64,000 nucleotides of DNA from Pomphorhynchus laevis (GCA_012934845.2 WNNJ02001885.1:1-64000); one strand, 5' to 3'. Counted from the first letter of the stretch, positions 41,264 to 56,400 are shown. The notes: generated by a model not told the origin, from the letters alone. Numbers and translations: made by a program.

Positions 41264-43010
41264 GTTAAAACACCTTTATGGGTTTCATATTCTTTGCATT
41301 TGAAGATGTGGAGCGAGTTCAAACAGTATTTTACTCATAACTAAGTAAACGTGCTTGCAACGAACCTATACTTCGAAAGTCAACCTTGCATCTGCACAAT
41401 ATTTGGTTGCAATTGTTTCTCTTAGATTTCATTCGCCTGCTGATAATTGATGTAGAGTTTGATTATATTTTTTTATATATCACACGTACAAAAAATGATA
41501 CATCTGATCATTACATCTGATCATTTATCATTCATCAACGGGCATAAATAAAATAATAAATTTTTATTCTCACAAGCTTCATAAACAGATTCGTATACAA
41601 ATCTGAGTACGAATATCATCCCGTCATTTGACTTTCGAGACAAAATCTAGTTTTCACATTGCTAAATTGCTAGCTAATTAATAGCAATTGCAATTTAGAA
41701 AATAGTACGTGCGAACTTACTAATAGTCATTAATAAAATTAATAGTTAACATTCTTCCAGATCAAAATTAATCACAAGTCCAAAACACAGTGGAAGGCCC
41801 TGAGTCATTAAATCTTCATAATATAGATGTGATCAACACATCATTAAAAGAATATTTAATAAAAGTAAACAAATTCTATTACATATTCGGTTAAACAGTA
41901 TTTATGGGTTTCATATTCTTTGCATTTGAAGATGTGAAGCGAGTTCAAACAGTATTTTACTCATAACTAAGTAAACGTGCTTGCAACGAACCTATACTTC
42001 GAAAGTCAACCTTGCATCTGCACAATATTTGGTTGCAATTGTTTCTCTTAGATTTCATTCGCCTGCTGATAATTGATGTAGAGTTTGATTATATTTTTTT
42101 ATATATCACACGTACAAAAAATGATACATCTGATCATTACATCTGATCATTTATCATTCATCAACGGGCATAAATAAAATAATCAATTTTTATTTTTACA
42201 AGCTTCATAAACAGATTCGTATACAAATCTGAGTACGAATATCATCCCGTCATTTGACTTTCGAGACAAAATCTAGTTTTCACATTGCTAAATTGCTAGC
42301 TAATTAATAGCAATTGCAATTTAGAAAATAGTACGTGCGAACTTACTAATAGTCATTAATAAAATTAATAGTTAACATTCTTCCAGATCAAAATTAATCA
42401 CAAGTCCAAAACACAGTGGAAGGCCCTGAGTCATTAAATCTTCATAATATAGATGTGATCAACGCATCATTAAAAGAATATTTAATAAAAGTAAACAAAT
42501 TCTATTACATATTCGGTTAAACAGTATTTATGGGTTTCATATTCTTTGCATTTGAAGATGTGAAGCGAGTTCAAACAGTATTTTACTCATAACTAAGTAA
42601 ACGTGCTTACAACGAACCTATACTTCGAAAGTCAAGCTTGTATATGCACAACATTTGCCTGCAATTGTTTCTCGTAGATTTCATTCGCCTGCTGTTAATT
42701 GATTTTATTTCTTAGCTTAAATAATGATATATCTAAATGATATATCATACGAACTGTAAAAAATATACATCTGATCATTTATCATATATGAAACATCAAC
42801 GGGCATTAATAAAATAATAATAAACTATGATTTTACAAGCTTCATATACAGAATTGTATACAAATCAAGTAAGAATATTATTCCTTTACTTTTAAGACAA
42901 AATCTAGTTTCCACATTGCTAAATTGATAGCTAATTAATAGCAATTGCAATTTAGAAAATAGTAAGTAAAATAGTAAGTATAAAATTAAGAGTTAACATT
43001 CTTCCAGATC
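41264..43010. repeat. 626-bp tandem repeat, about 2.8 units
   Basis: GGGTTTCATATTCTTTGCAT recurs at 41,280, 41,906 and 42,532, an exact 626-bp period. Units one and two are almost identical; the third is diverged and shortened. A further partial unit, close to units one and two, lies at 46,270-46,680 beyond the foldback element. No coding signal. Confidence 0.95.
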
Positions 43011-43015
43011 AAAAT

Positions 43016-46000
43016 CAAAAATTAAACAAATCGAGAGAAGTCAATATATAATTATATTCTTCACTAGTCGGTTTGATGTTATCCTCGTGTGGTTGTTTGA
43101 ATCCTATTAGCATCACTGTACACTACAATCAGCGTAGGTGGACCTCATCAGCAGTGAGCCCACGCCTACATTTCGTGTTTCGGTCCTTTTACTGCTTCTG
43201 CTGATTCCTTGTCGCCGAAATGCTGGTTGATATTTGGCTTATATACAAAATAACACAATAAATGTGTTCTATATTTGGTGTGGGTGGTAACTAATATTCG
43301 CAATTCGAATCCACCACACACCGATTATTTTATTCCGTTCTCATACGAAATGTTCACTGGACAGTAAACCGTAAGCTGTCTTTATACTATTGTGAATATT
43401 GCATACACGAGCCGTTATTCTTAACTGGTCGGTTTGATATTATTCTCGTGTTGTTGTTTGGATCCTATCAGCATCACTGTACACTACAATCAGCGTGGGT
43501 GGACCTCATCAGCAGTGAGCCCACGCCTACATTTCGTGTTTCGGTCCTTTTACTGCTTCTGCTGATTCCTTGTCGCCGAAATGCTGGTTGATATTTGGCT
43601 TATATACCAAATTACACAATTAATGTGTTCTATATTTGGTGTAGGCGGTAACTAATATTCGCATTTCGAATCCACCACACCGATTTTTTTATTCTCTTCT
43701 TATACGAAATATTCACTGGACAGGAAACGTTAAATTGTCTTTTTTACTATTGTGAATATTGCTTACACGAGCCACTATTCTTCATTGGTCGCTTTGATAT
43801 TATCGTCGTGTGGTTATTTGAATCCTATCAGCATCACTGTACACTACAATCGGCATGGGTGGACCTCATCAGCAGTGAGCCCACGCCTACATTTCGTGTT
43901 ACGGTTTTTTTACTGCTTCTGCTCATTCCTTGTCGCCGAAATGCTGGTTTATATTTGGCTTATATACCAAATTACACAATTAATGTGTTCTATATTTGGT
44001 GTGGGCGGTAACTAATCGCATTTCGAATCCACCACACACCGATTTTTTTATTCTCTTCTTATACGAAATGTTCACTGGACAGGAAACGGTAAATTGTCTT
44101 TTTTACTTTTGTGAATATTGCTTACACGAGCCACTATTCTTCATTGGTCGCTTTGATATTATCCTCGTGTGGTTGTTTGAATCCTATCAGCATCACTGTA
44201 CACTACAATCAGCGTGGGTGGACCTCATCAGCAGTTAGGATAATATCAAACCACCCAGCGAAGAATAGCGGCTCGTGTATGCAATATTCACAAAAGTAAA
44301 AAAGACAGCTTACGGTTTACTGTCCAGTGAACATTTCGTATAAAAACGGAATAAAAAATCGGTATGTGGTGAATTCGAATTGCGAATATTAGTTACCGCC
44401 CACACCAAATATAGAACACATTAATTGTGTAATTTGGTATATAAGCCAAATATAAACCAGCATTTCGGCGACAAGGAATGAGCAGAAGCAGTAAAAAACC
44501 GTAACAAAAAATGTAGGCGCGGGCTCACTGCTGATGAGGTCCACCCACGCTGATTGTAGTGTACAGTGATGCTAATAGGATTCAAGCAACCACACGAGGA
44601 TAATATCAAACCGACCAGGGAAGAATAGCGGCTCGTGTATGCAATATTCACAATAGTAAAAAGGACAGCTTACGGTTTATGAAATGTCCAGTGAACATTT
44701 CGTATAAAAAATGGAAATGTCCAGCGAAGTGTCCAGTGAACATTTCGTATAAAAACGGAATAAAAAAACGGTGTGTGGTGGATTCGAATTGCGAATATTA
44801 GTTACCGCCCACACCAAATCTAGAACACATTAATTGTGTAATTTGGTATATAAGCCAAATATAAACCAGCATTTCGGAGACAAGAAATCAGCAGAAGCAG
44901 TAAAAGAACCGAAACACGAAATGAAGGCGTGGCTCACTGCTGATGAGGTACACCCACGCTGATTGCAGTGTACAGTGATGCTGATAGGATTCAAATAACC
45001 ACACGAGGATAATATCAAACCGACCAGTGAAGAATAGCGGCTCGTGTATGCAATATTCACAATAGTAAAATAGACAACTTACGGTTTACTGTCCAGTAAA
45101 CATTTCGTATAAGAACGGAATAAAAAAATCGGTGTGTGGTGGATTCGAATTGCGAATATTAGTTACCGCCTACACCAAATATAGAACACATTAATTGTGT
45201 AATTTGGTATATAAGCCAAATATCAACCAGCATTTCGGCGACAAGGAATCAGCAGAAGCAGTAAAAGGACCGAAACACGAAATGTAGGCGTGGGCTCACT
45301 GTTGATGAGGTCCACCCACGCTGATTGTAGTGTACAGTGATGCTGATAGGATTCAAATAACCACACGAGGATAATATCAAACCGACCAGTTAAGAAAAGC
45401 GGCTCGTGTACGCAATATATTCACAATAGTAAAAAGACAGCTTACGGTTTACTGTCCAGTGAACATTTCGTATAAAAACGGAATAAAAAATCGGTGGGTG
45501 GTGGTTCGAATTGCGAATATTATTTACCGCCTACACCAAATATAGAACACATTTATTGTGTAATTTGGTATATAAGCCAAATATCAACCAGCATTTCGGC
45601 GACAAGGAATCAGCAGAAGCAGTAAAAGGACCGAAACACGAAATGTAGGCGTGGGCTCACTGTTGATGAGGTCCACCCACGCTGATTGTAGTGTACAGTG
45701 ATGCTGATAGGAATCAAACAACCACACGAGGATAATATCAAACCGACCAGTTAAGAAAAGCGGCTCGTGTATGCAATATATTCACAATAGTAAAAAGACA
45801 GCTTACGGTTTACTGTCCAGTGAACATTTCGTATAAGAACGGAATAGAAAAATCGGTGTGTAGTGGTTTTAAATTGCGAATATTAGTTACCGCCCACACC
45901 AAATATAGAACACATTAATTGTGTAATTTGTTTTATAAGCCAAATATAAACCAGCATCTTGGCGACAAGGAATGAGCAGAAGCAGTAAAAGGACCGAAAC

Positions 46001-46240
46001 ACGAAATGAAGGTGTGCGCTTACTGCTGATAAGGTCTACCCACGCCTTTTGTAGTGTACAGTGATGCTGATAGGATTCAAACAACCACACGAGGATAATA
46101 TCAAACCGACCAGTGAAGAATAGCGGCTCGTGTATGCAATATTCACAATAATAAAATTTTATTGTTACAAATTTTCGATCAATACTGCGAAATTTGTAGC
46201 AATAATATTTTACATCTACTTCTCTCGATTTGTTTAATTT
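43016..46240. repeat. 3.2-kb foldback element of inverted 360-bp units (family 2)
   Basis: About four 360-bp units in one orientation (domain at 43,141, 43,501, 43,861, and cut at 44,221) meet about five units in the other (44,526, 44,934, 45,297, 45,658, 46,018) at a junction near 44,238. The outer ends carry an inverted terminal sequence: AATTAAACAAATCGAGAGAA near 43,020 and its complement near 46,220. Each unit has a B-box-like GGATTCGAATTG and the conserved domain GGACC-GAAA ... CTGATGA-GGTCC. Open frames of 62-132 codons in it are by-products. The layout is like Foldback transposons, whose long inverted repeats are made of subrepeats. No transposase is seen, so it would be non-autonomous. 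Confidence 0.85.
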
Positions 46241-46269
46241 TTTAAAACAATGGAGTCTGCTTACACTGC

Positions 46270-46690
46270 CTTTTTTATATAGCACACGTACAAAAAATGA
46301 TACATCTGATCATTCATCTGATCATTTATCATTCATCAACGGGCATAAATAAAATAATAAATTTTTATTCTCACAAGCTTCATAAACAGATTCGTATACA
46401 AATCTGAGTACGAATATCATCCCGTCATTTGACTTTCGAGACAAAATCTAGTTTTCACATTGCTAAATTGCTAGCTAATTAATAGCAATTGCAATTTAGA
46501 AAATAGTACGTGCGAACTTACTAATAGTCATTAATAAAATTAATAGTTAATATTCTTCCAGATCAAAATTAATCACAAGTCCAAAACACAGTGGAAGGCC
46601 CTGAGTCATTAAATCTTCATAATATAGATGTGATCAACGCATCATTAAAAGAATTTTTAATAAAAGTAAACAAATTTATTATTTAATCAT
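46270..46690. repeat. Partial 626-bp unit to the right of the foldback element
   Basis: Matches unit positions from ACACGTACAAAAAATGATAC to the unit end AAGAAT-TTTAATAAAAGTAAAC with few differences. This shows that the 626-bp array once continued here. Confidence 0.9.
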
Positions 46691-47486
46691 TTATATTTAA
46701 ATATTCAATTTAATTAAAATAAACTTTAATATTCTATTAAATTTTGCATTTGGTTAAATTAACAAGCATTTGTAGTCAAAATTTCAAAAAATCTCATAAC
46801 ACGATTTCATATTTTTTCATATTTTATATATGGTTGTCTGAAATCTATTTGCTTTTATACAGGAAAAATACCCTTACTGAGAAGCCGTAACTATAGTAAA
46901 ACGGCTTACATAACATTTATCATATTCGTTTCGATTTTTTGCAGCCTATGATACAAATACAAAAATTATTTCTTTTATAAGAAACATAATTATAATTTAA
47001 ATATCATTTAATTTAAACATCATTTTCTACTTTTATCATTTAAATATAATTTTTACATAAGACTATCATGACATTTCGAATGTTTTTTTTCGCACAGTTT
47101 TTTTATCGAAATTCAAAATTATATTTTTAAATTTTATGAAATGTATTTTAAACATTGATTTCATCGTTATTTTGAACATAAGTTATTGTCTATCCATAAG
47201 TTGCTATTTTTTCTATTGCTTAGCGAGCATTGATGCCTTCTGGTTTTCTTTGCAACTATCTCAAAACGTGATATGTTGATAAGATCGCATTTAAAGCCCA
47301 ATCTTACTTACCCTAAGTAAATAGTGCAATTTCGATGTTAAAACATTTTCTGTTAGCCAAAAATTTCTGTTCGCTATTGGTGTATACTAAATGTACTTTT
47401 TAGATTCGTAATTTTACTCAAAAATAACATAAAAAGTCGAGTGAATTTGCACATAACAATATGCGATTTTAAGCAACAAAATTGTA
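46691..47486. other. 3' flank of the phosphate transporter
   Basis: AT-rich; no exon recognised. I did not find a clear AATAAA on the minus strand close to the stop codon. Confidence 0.35.
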
Positions 47487-50400
47487 TCAACAAATTGTAT
47501 TGCTCGACATGTTTTTATCTCGATGCTTGAAGAGATGCGTCATCGACGTTACGGAAGTATCAGGACGGATTACTTTAGATCTGATAAACGAACTACTGAA
47601 TAACTTGAATTTCATAAGCACTCTATCGTACGGTGCTAATGAGCGCAGGGGCTCCGGTAGCCAGGTCCATGAACGCATGCAGTTTGGTAAATATTTCGGT
47701 TTGTGCTTCATTAAGTAATTGATGGTGACGATCGTAATGATTCCAACTATCATGATAACTAAGGCCGATATCGAGTAAGCACTAAATAATAATGAAGTGA
47801 ACATTTTACTTACAATTAATTAATTAATTAGTTTACAGCTCAATGAGCACTTAGAACACTTTTAAGAATTGCAGCAGGTTATAAAATTTACATATAACTA
47901 TAAAATAAATATACAAAAAATAAATACATATTTTTAATATATTTTTAATTAAATAAAGTATATAAATGTTTAAAAAAATTTTAAATATATATTTAATTAT
48001 ATATAATTTTCAAAGAAAGAACTGCAGAAATACCCGAAATTAATTTTTGTCCGTTTAGACATAAAATCTTAAATTTCATAAAGCAATTACCAAAAATACT
48101 GAAGTCGAATGTGTGCTTTGTAATTTATACAACGAGTTATTAATGAAAATTTATAAGTTATTAAATTGCGATAACTAAGGAACTATAAATATTGAAATAT
48201 TTATATTTATATTAATATTATTAATATTATATTTAATATAAACTAATTTTTTTATAATTAAAATTTAATTATAGTATAAAATATATTGATTACAATATAA
48301 ATTACAATTATAAATTACAATATCACGTTTAAAATTATTAAATTTAAATTTCAAAGAAATTCAGCTGAAATTTCTACATATAACTTCTATAAGGTGTCTG
48401 ATAAAGTAATAATTTGTGATTTTATTAATCCAGTAAATGGTCGTTATACAATTTTCTGGACAATTTCCTACAAATGAATTTAAATTTTAATTATATTCTA
48501 CAAAAGAACCTAATACTGAAAATCGCGGATAAATTGTTAGTATTACGTCTAAACCAGTCATCAGCAATTTCATCTAAATTGCTGATTAATTATATATTAA
48601 TTCTATTAATTATAATATTTTAAATATAATAATTATATTTAATCTATAATTCATTAATATATTAATAAATAATATATTATAATAAACTTAATTTCGTAAT
48701 TATAAATTTTTTATTAATTCACCTTAATTTTATGATTTTGACGTTATTTTTATCGCAATAATTTCAAATATATTTGATTTCGTACTGCACACAGTGATTA
48801 TATAGTGTTTTAAATTATATATATTATATAGTCGAAAATAACTAATAAGTGAAACGGACATAGCCGGGTGTTGGTAACCATCCCAGTTCATCTGCCATCA
48901 AATTCCTAAACCGGATCAAAATCGAATTTGTTTTTCGTAGTTGCTTATCAAAAATGTTCGAAACATTTTGTGTAGACAAGATAAGATACTTACTTGCCGG
49001 CAAAAGAGATTCCAAGTAGAATTCCAGGCACAATTATAAAGGCCAAAACCAGATATAAAATCGCAAACCAGCGATATTTCGCTGTTTCCCTTCCGAAGAA
49101 TTTTGCTGTCTCAATAGGAAGATTTCGCATCGGTATTATTACGAAAAATATTATGATCCCTAAAAGTTTCATGTTTTATTTTATTGTCTTTTCGTAAAAA
49201 CACTTGCCAAAAATATTGAAAAACAAATGGCAAAGTGCTGCTTGTAGACTGTTTTGTAGTTTTGGAACAGTGGGCGCGGCCATTGCGGATATAATGGCTG
49301 TTATAGTTGTACCAACATTGGACCCAAGAGTTAGAGGATACATTCTTTTCAAACTAATAACACCGCTCCCCACTAGTGGAGTAAGGGTAGATGTAAATAC
49401 AGAACTACTTTGTACTATTATTGTAAGACCAATTCCAATCTTAAATAACAGAAATAGAAAAATAAGCGTTTAAGTATTAGCTAAAATGTTTAGGAATTTT
49501 TCCAGAATAATAGCAATTATTTGTTACCAACAATTTACACAGTTCGCCTAATTAACACAGTTTATTTTTGACTGTAAACAATATATGCCAAATTTGTAAT
49601 GTTCCATCAAATTCTTATCTAATTTTTAATTTGATAAATTAATTGATTTAAATAAATAAATTTAATTGATTTAATTTTTTGTCTGTAATTAATTTTGAAT
49701 GCTTATTTTAAATGCTAATTTAAATTAATTATTAATTAAAGGATTATTTAATGCTAATAATTACATTTTTCTAATGAACTAAAAATTGTGTTGGCAATCT
49801 GTAAATTTTAATTTAAAATGTTAACTAAATAATTAAGAATTTGGAAATTTTGCAGGTATTTGTTTGAATAGGGAATTTGACGGTTGATGAAACAAACAGC
49901 ACGTTTACATTCGCGTACATACCCGAATTATAGAGAAATGAAATTACCAAGTCACTAATTGGTCCTTCAAATGCCCATACCAATGCATGCACTCTTTTAT
50001 AGATTAATTGGATATTTGTTCATCGTATTAATTCATGAATTATTATGGTAGTTTTCGAAAGAGATTATTTTAAAATGACTGTTGTCTTTCTAAATTAAAT
50101 AATTGGATAGCTGAACTACCCAAAATCCATCCACTAAAATAACCTATCACGTTTAAGTTCTCTAAATAAAAATAAGTAAATACTCAAATCCAAGGATCTT
50201 CATTCTTAAATTACAAACTGAGCGGTTCTTTAGCGATAGCCTTGTCAAAGTTTCGATTACCAATAATTTTACTAATAATAAATAATTAATAATTTATTTA
50301 TTTACCAATATATTATTTTACCAATAATTTCCCTGGCGTCTATAGAATGTAATGATAATTTGTATCAATAATTTAATGGTAAATTAAATAGCTCTTTCAT

Positions 50401-53400
50401 AAATTCTAAACTACGTAATTTCTATTGAGGTTTTACAATAGCTTTTACAACAAAAATAATTAATTATTTAATTAATTTTATATTAATTAAATTATTAATT
50501 AATTATAAATTCTAAGCGACGTGATGTTGTTTATCTTGATGTTGCAAATCACAAGCGCTTTTATTACAACAAAGGTTACCAATTAAATTTATAAAATAAT
50601 TATAACTATTAATTATTATTTCATTTATTTAAAATTAATTAATTAATCAATTAATTAATTAAATTATTAATTGATTTAAAATTATATAATCTGATATGTA
50701 TTAGCGTATTTATATGCTAATTAAAATTAATATCTTATTTGTTATATCCTAATTATATCTTATTATAAAGATAATTTTGTTTCAAAAGACAATCGTTGTC
50801 AATCGCTGCTTGACAACGATTTAGATGGCAATATGGAAATTAATGAACTTATCTAGACTATTTTAAGTCTTGAGCGTGATTATGTAACATTGAATCACTT
50901 CGTTAATACTTCGTGAAAATACAAAACTAGACTTACGAGTATAAAGAAATATGGAGTGAGATATTTAAAAATACCAGGAAAGTCTTTGTCGATTGTTTTT
51001 CTTAATATTTTTGATATTTTTCCTTCAAGTAGATAACGAAGATTACGGACCATTAACATCAAGCAGATCATAAGCAAGGCTAATGACACTATTGTAAGCA
51101 GTAGCCCAATGCCCCAATCTGGCCAGTTTAGGTGAATCAAAAGGTAGTTACCTAAAATGGATTTTATTAATTTATGAATTTATTATACAAATATACAGGG
51201 AATTAAGGTAGTATAGCTTTCATTTGTTGTTTCATTAACGGAAATAATCTCTTTACACCACAATTTGCGAAGGGTCGCGTTATCAGGTAGTGATATATTA
51301 TTTGCGATATTTTCAACAACAGTCCAATTTATCTAAACGTTACATTTCGTTAATGCTATTTTTTTGAAATAGCAATAGCAGTTAAGGAATTAGAGCGCGG
51401 ATCAAAAATAACTTACTTGGATGATCGATTTTGTTAAAGGCTTCGTGATTACATTAAGGAATTGTGGCTCACCTGTATTCGACGTCGAGTTTATGTTTTC
51501 AACTAATTTCGTCGTTAATTTGTATAAGAAACCTAAATACAAAAACACGTATTGCATAATCAATTTTATTAGTTGGACTGATTTTAAAATTATCGATATT
51601 AATGGTTTAATCATATGAAAAACATTATAAACATCGATCGCCGTTACTGCTATCTTTAGAGATTCTTAATTTAACTAAAATAATATTTTTTGAAAATAGG
51701 GGTAGTGGATATAGGCCTTGTGCCGCTTGCTTTTATTTTTTTTATATTTATTTTTTGAACATCGTGGTAGTGGTTATATAAATCTTCTTGATAAATGAGC
51801 TCTTTTGCTTTCTTTGCAAATATTATGTACTACAAACACTAAATATATCTAATATTTACACAAAAATGTATAAATATGAATTTGTTGAAATTTATGAACT
51901 GATGATAGATGCAATTGATATGTTTCCTGTTTCGTGCAGGTGTTAATTATTTCAGATGTAAATTATTCCACATAATTAATTGTTCACATGAATGAATACA
52001 GATTATGCTGCGTCCTGTGGATATTCCAGATGTATGGACATACATCTGAAAGGCATGTTTGTGTTGGTTGTCCGGCGGTCCGCATCTGCATCCAGCATTG
52101 TGAGGTACCCGTCACTGATAAAACACAATATGTCGAAACACCAACACTAGGTTGTTAGTTTCTTAAATTCTTCTTGCCCTCCAAGTCATAATGTGAAATA
52201 TTACTAAATATTTTGATAAATAAACAATAAATACACAACATCATAAATATCCAAATACATTATAGTTAAAAAATATGTACTCTGTCATATTTGAATTTAC
52301 AACCTCCGCACTCTAGAAGATTATCTGCTTAGCGGTTCACGCCTCTTTGTCTAATTACTTTGGTTAAATTACTGAATATGGCAATTACTGAAGAATATGC
52401 GATATTATTTCGTCCGTTTGGATGGTGTACTCGCAACATTTGATGTTAAGTCACATATTGTCCACACAATTTCATCATTAGAATTGTTACGCGCATAATT
52501 GATTTTTTAGTTAACTTTTCAAACTTTAGTTGCACAAGAACATACACGTTTTCTAATAAAATGTGTGTGTATGTTTTTTAATTCTTTCCAAAATATTTTT
52601 TACAAAATACGTGGACTCAGTTAACTGGCCTGATTCATTCCGGTAGTAAGAAAGATCTAATGAACGCACATTCATAATATCCATCGGGATCTGGGTAATA
52701 ATAAGTGGAATAATAATGGATACAAGTAATATAATCTCAAACAATCTATAAATAATTATAATAGCAAACTCTGCCTTTTCTTGTGGTCTACAATAATTTT
52801 ATTAATAATTTTAGAAAATAAATAATTTTATTTTCTTAGTAGATTAATGGTTTACTTGATTTTTATTAATGGTTTATTTTTTATTTAACAATCATAAAAA
52901 ATTAATGAACAGTTTATTTATAAGCTATTTTATTATTAAAACCGTTTGAAATAAACTATTAAGATAAACTATTAAGATAAACTATTTAACAGTTTAAAGA
53001 GGGTATATGATCACTAATTAAACACATTTCTTAGTCTGTTCAATGAATTTGGCTGATAAAATTTATTTTGATAAATAAGTGATTGGTAGATTTGGTTTAA
53101 TCAGTCGTTAATTAGAGCTGGATCAAAGAAAAGAAGAAATTATTTTTTATATTTCGCTACTTCTGTTAGCATCTTCAGAAAATTACAATTTTTTAAAATG
53201 TACATGTTATTATTAAAAATAACTTTTCTGTAATCAGAAAAACCATGAAATAATAAAAAACTAAACAAATAATTGGAGCTGGATCAAAGAAAAGAAGAAA
53301 TTATTTTTTATATTTCGCTAACTTCTGTTAGCATCTTCAGAAAATTACTTTTCTGAAGGTAATCTTTTCTGAAGGTAAGCTAACAGAAGTTAGCGAAATA

Positions 53401-56400
53401 TCAAATAAAAAAATTTTCAGTTGATCCAGCTCCAATAATTCTTTATCAATAATGGATCAGTATCAACTATTTAAAATTATTATTTTTAATTAATTTATAG
53501 TATAAAATACGAAATCTCTGATTGTTTAACTATTTAAAAAATATAATTAACTATTTAACTATCAACTATTTAAAAAAATGAAATTATTACAAATTTAAGA
53601 CAAAGATAATATAAATATGTAAAGTCATATTGTAATATGATTTCATCGCGGACATGGGAGGTGAATCAGCGCCAATACCATCATATGGTTGTTATTGCCC
53701 AATTGTTACGAGAACAAATGTGATATCAATGCAATTGGATTCAGTTCACTTGCATTGAGATAAAGATTCCTTATCGTCAATATAATTTCCTGTAATCATA
53801 TTACATAATTATATTTGGATATTATTATTAGAAATTGGATATCAAATTAAATAAAACTATTGAGTAGCGAGTTGAATGGGAAATTATAAAGAATCAATTT
53901 TTTTAAAATTACCGGTTCCGACTTCTAACGGAAGTTGGACAATTACGTTCATCCAGTTGAACGCATCGTGAACCGTTGCGCCTGCAAATGCACGTTTAAA
54001 TTCATCGACGACATCCTAAAATACTACAAAAATGTCACTATTAAATTGGGTTTATTGATAATAGCTGTTTGTTAATTTTAAAAATAAACATTACCATTTG
54101 TCCTAACGAAACCAAAGTGTTGGTTGTCGAAGTCCCAACATTTGCACCCATGATCATTGGGATTGAGTACTTGACCGGGATTACTATACAATTCAAAAGA
54201 GAAATTTATATGGAATATAAATTTGATGGAATATAAATTTGATGGAATATAAATTTATATGGAATATAAATTTGAATACTTTATTTGATGGAATAGCAAT
54301 GATCTAAAACAAGAATTGATAACAAGAGTTGGTATGAATTCTACAGAAAAAGAAAATCGGTTAATTGCGAATATAAAATATTTTAATGCTCGAATACTTC
54401 ACATAAACATTTTAAATAAGTTATAACTTATTATACCACAAATGTAGACATGCAAATTGACTTACCGGTTTGGATCAGAGACACTGTATATGTGTGACAC
54501 TTATAGATGCTCTTGAATTATAGAAACCAATAAGAAGTAGCTATCAAAGATAGCTACTTAAATATAGCTACTTAAATATAGCTACTTAAATATAGCTACT
54601 TAAATATAGCTACTTAAATATAGCTACTTAAATATAGCTACTTAAATATAGCTACTTAAATATAGCTACTTATACGAAAATATTTTATATTTTAATACGC
54701 TCTTAAATTATAGATTTCTATATTTTGTTCTTTGAATTGAAGACTAAGAATTTAACAGTGAAATTAATTACATCAGCCTGCCAAATAGTTTAGGCTTAGT
54801 GGTATGGTTGTGTGAAATAAAAGGCAAAATAATTAGTTATAACAATGCTGTAAATATAAATCATATTATAAATCATAATTAGATAATAAATTATTAACTT
54901 CAACTAAAAACGAATTTTTAAATAAACTAAACTGTAGCGTAAATTAAATTGATAGCGCAATTTAATGATCATGTACTTACTTCCAGCTGATACCATGCTG
55001 ACAATAATGGATGTGGTTGTTGAGCTGCTTTGAACTAACACGGTAACCAAAACTCCAATCATTAATCCGGCAATTGGATTTTGTAAAATTGTGTTCTGAG
55101 CAAAAAGATTGCCAGCCGTTTTTCCTTAAGAGTAAATAAAAATGTTTTTAACGTTTTTATTACTTTTAGTGCTTTTATTAAAGTGTTTTAAAAACTTTTA
55201 ATGATTTAGTTTAAAATTAATTGTATAATAACATTATGGTAGTTTTTAATTTATATGTATATCGGCTGATTTTATATGGGTTTATTTTAATAAATATTAA
55301 ACTTGAATTTAATCACCATATTATTATTTAATAAATTATTGCTTAACCAAATAAAATATTTTACTAACGAAATAGTTTATAAAGCATATAAATTTAAAGG
55401 AATGAGAATGTCTCCAGATGTCGGACATCTTTCTGGAAACAGCTATCTTCAATCACCTCGCGGATGCATGCCGTATTGCCTCTCTGAATAGCGGTACGGA
55501 TCCCAACAGTTTTCTCCTTGCACGTTCGTCGCTGGTTGTGTGTCGGTTTTCTTTCGAGGGTGGCCAAAAGTTCCATCGCGTCATCCCCCAGGGAACCCAA
55601 GGATTCGATGACTACGAGCTCAAAGACAATAAACGCTGTGCTCAAGTCCCTGTATTTTGCGCGCTTTCTTTGTTCAGCGTGAGGCAAGTATGCATGAACC
55701 CTGTGAGGAACAGGAAAGATTGAAGACGCCAGTGTGTTCACGCAAGTGAAGTCTCATGCAAGCAAGTGACCGCGTTTTTAAGACACTAGAGTTGCACCAT
55801 CCGTCTTTTAACGTCTGTGCTACGCAAAGACGTCAAAATTATTTTTTATAGTTACATTTATAAAAAATATCTTATTTTTTTAATTGTCTTAATAGTTTAA
55901 GATAATTTATTATTTATTGAGATAATTTATCATCTTAATTTTCGATAGTTTTCTATCCATAAAAATATCTTATAAATATTGTTTAGCCTTTTACATTAGC
56001 TTAGACTCGTACATTTTATAGAATTGTTCTGAATGTAAAAATAATTTTTGATTAGGCAATTTACTTTTAACTAGTTCTGATAATTTATCACTAAATTAAT
56101 TTTTTGCGTTTAATTTTATCTGTTATTTTTATATTTGATGTCATGAAATAATCGGTCAGTTTGGCGTATTAATAATTTGATATTTATGATATTAAATTAT
56201 TAAATGGGTAATTTGTGAATTGGTTAATATTTCAATATGCGTAGAAGACGCTTAACATATAAAGTTACAAATGCTTACCGGCTAAAAGTTGGAATCCCGA
56301 TGTTAGCAAATCCAAGGAGCACACAAAGAAATATAGTATTGGTAAGAGGCTAAGCAGGCGCAGTGTTACGATTACATTTCGTTTTATCTTTTTCCTTTTA

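Larger units (their letters stand above)
51533..53912 (-). other. Large intron of the phosphate transporter
   Basis: Intron between exons 5 and 6, joined in phase by conserved residues on both sides. It contains a SINE-like fragment (52,000-52,160) and family 3 repeats (53,115-53,445). A 63-codon frame at 52,553-52,744 has no family match and a phase that does not suit inclusion. Confidence 0.6.

Noticed and set aside
43752-46285. Seven similar frames (NIAYTSHYSSLV-like) on both strands
   Set aside because: They are repeated by-products of the 360-bp units of the foldback element.
52553-52744. 63-codon minus-strand frame within the phosphate transporter
   Set aside because: Exons 5 and 6 join directly in phase with conserved residues on both sides. 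Including this frame brings a phase change and a stop, and it has no family match.
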